A stretch of DNA of 5,986 nt from Chloroflexota bacterium (GTDB taxonomy: Bacteria; Chloroflexota; UBA6077). Under the pieces are notes generated by a model that saw nothing but the letters and a program-made list of their open reading frames with translations, ran no database searches and was not told the DNA's origin. Positions 1 through 3,730 of the stretch are shown in pieces. The translations under genes and the position numbers were made by a program. The DNA is taken from contig JAMCTB010000213.1 in the NCBI GenBank assembly GCA_023380955.1, positions 1-5,986 of the forward strand, read 5' to 3'. Numbering within the stretch: position 1 is the first letter of the stretch; each line of letters opens with the position of its first letter.

Positions 1-341
1 ACCGGTACCACGTAGGCTGCAGAGATCACCGGCGTGCCGGCCGACCAGCTGCAGGCCGCGATGAGCAGCAGTCCGCAAGCCACCAGCAGATAAGCAGCCG
101 ACACCGTACGGCCAGCCCTGACCAGCCCTATGCTGGCTAGAGAGGCAGCCCCGAAGATGGCCGCCGCCAGCACGATGAGGGCATTCCACGGCGAGGGACC
201 CATGAACCACAAGAGGGCGAAAAGCGCGCCGGCCCCCAGAGACGCAAGGGCGAGAATGCGGGCCAAAGACGCCACCAGCCCGCTCGTCACCTTCATCTCA
301 TAGTCGTGTGAATGGCCCATGGCCACCGCGGTCTCAGACAC
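1..341 (-). CDS. Multi-pass membrane protein, N-terminal part (possible sensor membrane domain)
   Basis: Only the first 113 codons lie in the window; the reading frame runs off base 1. I chose the GTG at 341-339 because AAAGGAG lies 6 bases upstream (354-348). An in-frame ATG at 320-318 is the alternative and has no comparable ribosome site. The visible protein has a short charged head (MSETAVAMGHSHDYEMK), then three hydrophobic segments at about residues 22-47, 53-74 and 80-100, and the start of a fourth (VISAAYVVP). A basic loop (VRAGR, 74-78) separates segments 2 and 3. This pattern, with a 'G-T-P-V-I-S-A-A-Y' stretch leading into the next helix, resembles the membrane N-terminus of multi-domain sensor kinases or GGDEF proteins common in Chloroflexota. 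That comparison is from memory, and the signalling domains would lie outside the window. It is divergent from lgt. Gene call fairly sure, function tentative. Confidence 0.65.
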   Translation of the reverse strand, partial: MSETAVAMGHSHDYEMKVTSGLVASLARILALASLGAGALFALLWFMGPSPWNALIVLAAAIFGAASLASIGLVRAGRTVSAAYLLVACGLLLIAACSWSAGTPVISAAYVVP

Positions 342-347
342 CTTGCG

Positions 348-354
348 CTCCTTT
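348..354 (-). promoter_or_regulatory. Ribosome binding site deciding the GTG start of the membrane protein
   Basis: On the minus strand AAAGGAG is followed by a 6-base spacer and GTG at 341-339. It is the only good Shine-Dalgarno match near this gene's start and favours the GTG over the ATG 21 bases further in. Confidence 0.65.
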
Positions 355-425
355 CGCCCAGGATACGGGCAGGAGGATAACGGCGTGGGAATCGAAGCGG
401 GGTAGCAGGGAGAATCCAGTACCAC

Positions 426-453
426 ATGATAGCACGATCCGGCTTTGCGGCAA
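426..453 (-). promoter_or_regulatory. Candidate promoter for the minus-strand membrane protein
   Basis: Read on the minus strand, TTGCCG (453-448) and TATCAT (431-426) are separated by 16 bases, and a TG one base before the -10 box makes an extended -10. Transcription would start near 419, giving a leader of about 78 bases before the GTG at 341. This is a consensus match by eye only. Its -35 box overlaps the -35 box of the plus-strand promoter candidate. Confidence 0.4.
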
Positions 454-473
454 GAGCGACGAGGCTATATAAT
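445..473 (+). promoter_or_regulatory. Candidate sigma70-type promoter for lgt and downstream genes
   Basis: TTGCGG (445-450), a 17-base spacer and a perfect TATAAT (468-473) match the vegetative promoter consensus. Transcription would start near 480, leaving a leader of about 190 bases before the TTG start of lgt at 673. That leader contains two palindromic repeat copies. The AT-rich GGCTATATAATCTG stands out from the GC-rich surroundings. Confidence 0.5.
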
Positions 474-515
474 CTGTTGAGCTATCGACGAACCCTATCA
501 AAGACGGCACCTTTC

Positions 516-584
516 CATCGTGATCCTGACCTTGGCGAAGGATCCCTGCCGTCTGAGATGCTTCGCCACCGCTCAGCACGACAG
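516..584. repeat. Degenerate palindromic dispersed repeat, copy 1
   Basis: TGGCGAAG (533-540) pairs with CTTCGCCA (561-568) as a perfect 8-bp stem around a 20-base loop. The flanks (TCGTGATCCTGA on the left, CTCAGCACGACAG on the right) are imperfect inverted copies of each other. The right half recurs as copy 2. The 'GGCGAAGGATC ... TGCTTCGCC ... CTCAGCACGACA' pattern resembles short REP/MITE-like intergenic palindromes found in many copies in some bacterial genomes, which is my recollection. It lies in the lgt leader, so the RNA may fold as a hairpin. Confidence 0.6.
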
Positions 585-594
585 TCGGGTCGAC

Positions 595-654
595 GTCGCG
601 TGCGAGGCGATGGATCTCTCGTCTCAACTGCTTCGCCACCGTTCAGCACGACAG
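595..654. repeat. Degenerate palindromic dispersed repeat, copy 2
   Basis: The stretch 621-654 matches 551-584 in 30 of 34 positions, including an uninterrupted TGCTTCGCCACCG and TCAGCACGACAG. The left half (GATGGATC at 609-616) is a weaker version of GAAGGATC at 537-544, and the halves differ by a 2-base indel. The copies are 70 bases apart in the same orientation. Copy 2 ends 5 bases before the Shine-Dalgarno sequence of lgt. Confidence 0.6.
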
Positions 655-659
655 CCACC

Positions 660-667
660 GGGAGGAG
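660..667 (+). promoter_or_regulatory. lgt: Ribosome binding site deciding the TTG start of lgt
   Basis: GGGAGGAG is followed by 5 bases and TTG at 673-675. The frame is open back to a GTG at 520, but residues read from there would come from the intergenic repeats. The protein from the TTG begins just before the conserved Lgt N-terminal segment. Confidence 0.7.
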
Positions 668-672
668 CTTCC

Positions 673-1461
673 TTGCCCGCTACTATAGTAATCGACATCG
701 ATCCCATCATCTTTAGTGGTGGACCCATCACCCTGCGGTGGTATGGGCTGATAATCTCCCTGGCTCTCGTGGTCGGGGTGGCACTGGCGGTCCGGGAGGC
801 CGGCCGGCGGGGCATCGTCGAGGACGACGTAATGTACGTGGTGCTGTGGGCCGTGCCCTTTGCCCTGGTCGGCGCACGCCTCTTCCACGTCATCGACGCC
901 TGGCGCTACTACGCCAACTACCCCCTGCAGATCCTGGCTGTCCAGGAGGGGGGTCTAGCCATCTACGGCGGACTGGTGGGGGGTCTCGCGGGCGGATTGG
1001 TGGCCGTTCACCGCAGGGGGTTGCCTCTCTGGCGGCTGCTGGACGTCGCCGCCCCCAGCATGATCCTGGGCCAGGCCATCGGCCGAATCGGTTGCTTCAT
1101 CAACGGCGACCACCAGGGCCCCCCGACGAGCCTTCCGTGGGCGACCTCTTACGTCTACCCTGGCAACCTGGCGCCCGACTCGCAGCCCAGGCACCCGGCC
1201 CAACTGTACGAGATGCTGTACGACCTAGCGCTTCTCGGCCTGCTGTTGCTGCTTCGCCGCCGGTTGAGACGAGAGGGGTTGCTCTTCACCATGTACGTGG
1301 CCCTCTACGCCTTCGGCCGCTTCTGGATCTCGGCCCTGAGGGAGGACGCCCCCTTCCTGATGGGGCTGAAGGAGGCGCAGGTAATCAGCGTCGCCGCCTT
1401 CCTGCTGGCCCTACCCCTCGCCCTCTACCTCCGGCGGCGAGGACAGCTGTTGGGTGCGTAG
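673..1461 (+). CDS. lgt: Prolipoprotein diacylglyceryl transferase (Lgt)
   Basis: Lgt moves the sn-1,2-diacylglyceryl group of phosphatidylglycerol onto the lipobox cysteine of prolipoproteins, the first step of lipoprotein maturation in the cytoplasmic membrane. From the TTG the protein has 262 residues, a normal Lgt length, with about seven membrane segments. Family landmarks are RWYG (22-25), GGLAIYGGLVGG (93-104), the signature region GRIGCFING (137-145), HPAQLYE (174-180) and Y212/R216 in YAFGRF, matching Tyr235/Arg239 of the E. coli enzyme. Compared with E. coli from memory, His103 aligns with Tyr98, Asn146 with Cys141 and Glu151 with Asp146. The catalytic-region Arg (R138) is kept. It is first in a plus-strand run of genes and has a strong GGGAGGAG site. 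The start is chosen over the longer frame from 520, which crosses repeats. Confidence 0.93.
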   Translation: MPATIVIDIDPIIFSGGPITLRWYGLIISLALVVGVALAVREAGRRGIVEDDVMYVVLWAVPFALVGARLFHVIDAWRYYANYPLQILAVQEGGLAIYGGLVGGLAGGLVAVHRRGLPLWRLLDVAAPSMILGQAIGRIGCFINGDHQGPPTSLPWATSYVYPGNLAPDSQPRHPAQLYEMLYDLALLGLLLLLRRRLRREGLLFTMYVALYAFGRFWISALREDAPFLMGLKEAQVISVAAFLLALPLALYLRRRGQLLGA

Positions 1462-1481
1462 TGCGAGCCCGATCCTCGCAC
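1461..1481 (+). other. Small hairpin at the lgt stop codon
   Basis: GTGCGAG (1461-1467) and CTCGCAC (1475-1481) form a perfect 7-bp stem with a 7-base loop, beginning at the last base of the lgt stop codon. No run of T follows, so it is not a standard intrinsic terminator. It may protect or attenuate the message between lgt and the glutaredoxin-like gene. The rest of this 91-base gap shows nothing I recognise. Confidence 0.4.
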
Positions 1482-1552
1482 CGCGCCCGGCGCACCCCAC
1501 CATCCCCACAGGCTTGTGCCTTTCGCCTTTTCCCTGTAACCTTTTGGCAATC

Positions 1553-1816
1553 ATGGCTCACAGAGCAGTGCTGTACACGAAAGAGGGTTGCTGCCTCTGC
1601 GATCGGGCACGGGAGGTGCTTCGTCGACTCCAGGCAGAGTTCGACCTGGAGATCGAGGAGGTGGAGATAACCCGAGACCCGGCCCTGGAGGCGCAGTATG
1701 GGTGCACTATCCCGGTGGTGGTGATCGACGGCAGGCACCGGTTCGAGTCGAAGATCGCCGAGTACTACCTCCGAAAGGTGCTGGTGCCCCCCAGGCGATG
1801 GCCGTGGCAACGGTAG
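1553..1816 (+). CDS. Glutaredoxin-like thiol-disulfide protein
   Basis: An 87-residue single-domain protein of the thioredoxin fold, without signal peptide or membrane segment, so probably cytoplasmic. Strand 1 (AVLYTK, 5-10) leads into the redox motif C13-C14-L15-C16 followed by Asp17, as in the glutaredoxin-like DUF836 group (pattern G-C-x-L-C-D). The cis-proline is P54 in TIPVVVIDG, after a Cys at 51. The C-terminus is basic and Trp-rich. It would reduce disulfides or carry electrons; the substrate cannot be read from sequence. The ATG at 1553 is chosen because it precedes strand 1 directly, although no clear Shine-Dalgarno sequence lies upstream (TTTTGGCAATC). The reading frame is open further 5' but that stretch is low-complexity. 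The stop overlaps the next gene by 19 bases, which suggests translational coupling. Confidence 0.82.
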   Translation: MAHRAVLYTKEGCCLCDRAREVLRRLQAEFDLEIEEVEITRDPALEAQYGCTIPVVVIDGRHRFESKIAEYYLRKVLVPPRRWPWQR

Positions 1817-2370
1817 AGGAGACCCGCGACTTTCGCCGGACCCCCCTGGGCCCGCGGGCTCGGAGGCTGGTGCGGGCTGCCCGGAGCGGCTCCTTCTGGT
1901 TTGCCCGCCACTGGCTGGCGCTGGCCAACGGCATCAACCTGCTGGTGCTGGCGGGTTCGGCGGCGATCCCGGCCATGACGGCGGCTGGTCTCTACGGGCT
2001 GGCCAGCCCCCTGTTCGCCTCCTACCGGCTGGTGTGCCACCAGTTGCCCTACCGCTCCTTCTTCCTGTTCGGCTACCAGATGTCCATGTGCGAGAGAAAC
2101 GTGGCGATCTACGCCGCCATGGGGCTGGCGGGGCTCGCCTTCGGGCTGTCTGGGCGGCGGTGGAAAGCCCTGCCCTGGAGCTGGTACCTGCTGCTCCTTC
2201 TACCGATCGCGGTGGACGGCTTCACTCAGCTGTTCGGGCTACGGGAGAGCAACTGGCAGCTTCGACTGCTGACCGGCGGCCTGTTCGGGGTCGCCACCGT
2301 ATGGCTGGCCTACCCCTATCTGGACCGATACGCATCGGAGATCCTGGAAAACGAGGGGCAGAGCAGGTAA
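1798..2370 (+). CDS. DUF2085 family membrane protein
   Basis: A 190-residue protein with about four membrane segments (near 40-60, 102-121, 130-151 and 160-180). The family landmark is C80-H81-Q82-L-P-x-R-S-F-F-L-F-G-Y-Q followed by C98-E-R, here CERNVAIY rather than the C-x-R-C-T-G-I-Y form I recall from other DUF2085 proteins. The function of DUF2085 is unknown to me; the conserved Cys/His set could bind a metal or take part in redox chemistry. The ATG at 1798 lies inside the end of the glutaredoxin-like gene (19-base overlap) with only a weak CAGG before it, so translation is probably coupled. The frame continues upstream of 1798 but reads the glutaredoxin region out of frame, so a longer protein is unlikely. 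An in-frame GTG at 1804 is a minor alternative. Confidence 0.82.
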   Translation: MAVATVEETRDFRRTPLGPRARRLVRAARSGSFWFARHWLALANGINLLVLAGSAAIPAMTAAGLYGLASPLFASYRLVCHQLPYRSFFLFGYQMSMCERNVAIYAAMGLAGLAFGLSGRRWKALPWSWYLLLLLPIAVDGFTQLFGLRESNWQLRLLTGGLFGVATVWLAYPYLDRYASEILENEGQSR

Positions 2371-2373
2371 CTC

Positions 2374-2439
2374 AAACGTGAAAGTGCGTAGACCGGTGCG
2401 CTCTGCACCCCGAACTCCGAACCGCGCACTTTCACGTTT
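2374..2439. repeat. Perfect 15-bp inverted repeat with nested hairpin
   Basis: AAACGTGAAAGTGCG (2374-2388) is the exact reverse complement of CGCACTTTCACGTTT (2425-2439). The 36-base interior carries a second hairpin, GGTGC (2395-2399) with GCACC (2405-2409) around a 5-base loop. It sits 3 bases after the DUF2085 stop and 17 bases before lit. No T-run follows, so it is not a canonical terminator. It may be a dispersed mobile palindrome or an mRNA-stabilising or attenuating structure. Confidence 0.75.
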
Positions 2440-2456
2440 AGATTGAAGGGTAACCC

Positions 2457-3179
2457 ATGAGACTCTCAGGCCTATTGAAGGGCGTCGTCGCGGGGCTGTT
2501 CATCGTCTCTCTCCCGGTGCTTTTCGGCACCCTCAGCCTTCGCTGGCTGGTGTCCGACGGCGGCTGGTATCGTGCCGGCTTCGCCAAGTATGGGGTGTCG
2601 GCACGAACCGGAATCTCGCCCGACGAGCTGGGGAGGGCGGCGGACGAGATAAGCCGCTACCTGCTGATGGGGAGGGAGGACATCGACGTCCCGGTGAAGA
2701 TCGGCGGCGACGTCCGTCCCCTCTTCAACCAGCGGGAGCTGATCCACATGCGGGACGTGCAGAAGCTGCTGCGCGGTTTCTACGACCTGCAGCTGGCAGC
2801 GGCCGGATTCGTCATCCTCTATCTGGGCACCAGTTGGCTGTGGCTCAGGGGGAGCTACTGGCGATCGCTGGGTCGCCACCTGCGCTGGGGAGGCGGCCTC
2901 ACCCTGGCGCTGTTCGGGGGCTTCGGGGTGCTGTCGACGTTCAACTTCGACCAACTGTTCCTGGAGTTCCATCTGATATCCTTCGACAACGACCTCTGGA
3001 TGCTGGACCCCACCAAGGACAATCTGATAATGATGTTCCCGCAGGGTTTCTGGTACGATTCAGCCATCCGGATGGCGCTGGCAACGGGTGCCCAGTCCCT
3101 GGGCGCCATAGTGCTGGGCAGCCTCCTCGCAAGGCAGCCCTCGGCCGTCAGCCATCAGCTGTCAGCTTCCAGGAAATAG
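2457..3179 (+). CDS. lit: Lipoprotein intramolecular transacylase (Lit), TIGR01906/DUF1461 family
   Basis: A 240-residue membrane protein with segments near 7-29, 112-130, 145-165 and 204-226 and a large outer domain between the first two. Family motifs are LFNQREL..H..DV (89-101, with H97 and D100), FHLISFDNDLWMLDP (171-185, with H172) and MFPQGFWYD (193-201). This is the TIGR01906/DUF1461 family, characterised in Enterococcus and Bacillus as Lit, which moves an acyl chain from the diacylglyceryl cysteine to the lipoprotein N-terminus. Activity here is inferred from family membership. The ATG at 2457 has GAAGGG 6 bases upstream. Residues after about 226 (RQPSAVSHQLSASRK) do not look like the family: codons 231-236 lie exactly in an intergenic GTCAGC-type repeat, so the natural C-terminus was probably shorter. 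The upstream gene on the same strand is DUF2085, and lgt lies 1 kb before. Confidence 0.78.
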   Translation: MRLSGLLKGVVAGLFIVSLPVLFGTLSLRWLVSDGGWYRAGFAKYGVSARTGISPDELGRAADEISRYLLMGREDIDVPVKIGGDVRPLFNQRELIHMRDVQKLLRGFYDLQLAAAGFVILYLGTSWLWLRGSYWRSLGRHLRWGGGLTLALFGGFGVLSTFNFDQLFLEFHLISFDNDLWMLDPTKDNLIMMFPQGFWYDSAIRMALATGAQSLGAIVLGSLLARQPSAVSHQLSASRK

Positions 3180-3312
3180 GATCTGGCTGAGGAGAGGGTT
3201 GCGGATTCGGCCAGAAGGATCAGGCGAAGCCCGTTGTGCAGGGAGACTCAGTCGCAACGGTGCCGGACAGAAGGTCGAAGTGCTGACAGCTGATAGCTGA
3301 CAGCTGATAGCT
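3147..3312. repeat. Inverted pair of GTCAGC-type dispersed repeats, possible small mobile unit
   Basis: GTCAGCCATCAGCTGTCAGC (3147-3166) matches the reverse complement of 3282-3301 in 19 of 20 bases, so the two arms bracket about 115 bases. The first arm lies in the last codons of lit. Repeats of this 'CAGCTGATAGCTGACAGC' type occur in intergenic DNA of many bacteria, by my recollection. The interior (3180-3281) has no reading frame or transposase, so this could be a non-autonomous element or two separate repeat insertions. No target-site duplication was identified. Confidence 0.6.
3282..3312. repeat. 14-bp tandem repeat
   Basis: GCTGACAGCTGATA occurs twice without change (3282-3295, 3296-3309) and is followed by GCT, the start of a third copy. 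It forms the right arm of the inverted repeat pair and ends 28 bases before the next gene. Confidence 0.8.
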
Positions 3313-3340
3313 CAACAATGGGATTGGGGGAAGAACAGCC

Positions 3341-3625
3341 ATGGCAAAACCGAGAAAGAAGCGACGGCAGCCGCGACAGATCGAAACGTCCCTGCCCAAA
3401 CGACAGTACAAGCGAACCAACCGAATGCTCTACGCCGTCTCCGCGGTCCTGCTGGTGGTCTTCGGCGGCGGCGCGGCGCTGCTGGGAGCCGGCGCTCCCA
3501 AGAGTCCGGCGCCGACTCCGGTGCCCACGGTGGCCCCCGCCACCAGCGGTAGCGCCGCCGATCAGACCCAGCAGTTCACCGCAACCCCCACCCCCGTCCC
3601 GCCCACGGCAACCCCGGGACAATAG
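3341..3625 (+). CDS. Small single-pass membrane protein with Pro/Thr-rich tail
   Basis: A 94-residue protein of no recognised family. The N-terminus is strongly basic (MAKPRKKRRQPR), and a single hydrophobic segment lies near 29-51 (MLYAVSAVLLVVF and a Gly/Ala-rich end). The remaining 40 or so residues are rich in Pro, Thr and Ala (PTPVPTVAP, TATPTPVPPTATPGQ). The charge pattern predicts the basic end inside and the P/T-rich tail outside. Such P/T stretches are typical of exported linkers in Chloroflexota, though no folded domain follows here. It has no lipobox cysteine, so it is not a substrate of Lgt. The ATG at 3341 has GGGGGAAG at 3326-3333 upstream, a fair but not ideal ribosome site. 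It follows the repeat-bearing gap after lit by 161 bases and may or may not share its transcript. Confidence 0.7.
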   Translation: MAKPRKKRRQPRQIETSLPKRQYKRTNRMLYAVSAVLLVVFGGGAALLGAGAPKSPAPTPVPTVAPATSGSAADQTQQFTATPTPVPPTATPGQ

Positions 3626-3692
3626 GGTCATGGGATGGGGCGACGATCGATGCCGGTTCGTCACCCTGCCCCTCGAGCGGCTGAGCGACCGA

Positions 3693-3723
3693 CCGTGGGG
3701 GCGCATTGCGTGCGCCCCCACGG
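3693..3723. terminator. Perfect 13-bp hairpin at a convergent gene junction
   Basis: CCGTGGGGGCGCA (3693-3705) pairs exactly with TGCGCCCCCACGG (3711-3723) around a TTGCG loop. It lies between the P/T-rich protein gene ending at 3625 on plus and the nitric oxide reductase ending at 3731 on minus. Position and stability suggest a two-way terminator, but neither side has a T-run, so it is not a textbook intrinsic one. The rest of the gap 3626-3692 holds nothing I can name. Confidence 0.6.
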
Positions 3724-3730
3724 GTCCATC

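Noticed and set aside
334..639. Minus-strand 101-codon open frame in the divergent intergenic region
   Set aside because: It runs through both palindromic repeats and both promoter candidates, has no ribosome site and no recognisable domain.
551..654. CRISPR-like direct repeats about 70 bases apart
   Set aside because: Only two degenerate copies with internal palindromes and no further spacers; they fit REP/MITE-like elements better.
520..672. Longer Lgt starting at GTG 520
   Set aside because: The extra 51 residues are translated palindromic repeats with no Lgt character, and a strong ribosome site sits just before TTG 673.
738..1670. Long plus-strand open frame in another frame across lgt
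   Set aside because: Its translation is Arg/Pro/Gly-rich low complexity, while the lgt frame has conserved motifs.
2472..2972. Minus-strand open frame opposite lit
   Set aside because: It is antisense to a clear Lit protein, has no recognisable motif and is the usual by-product of GC-rich codon use.
3138..3149. 12-base match CCCTCGGCCGTC shared with 3777-3788
   Set aside because: About one such match is expected by chance in 6 kb of GC-rich DNA, and the second site is inside the nitric oxide reductase gene.
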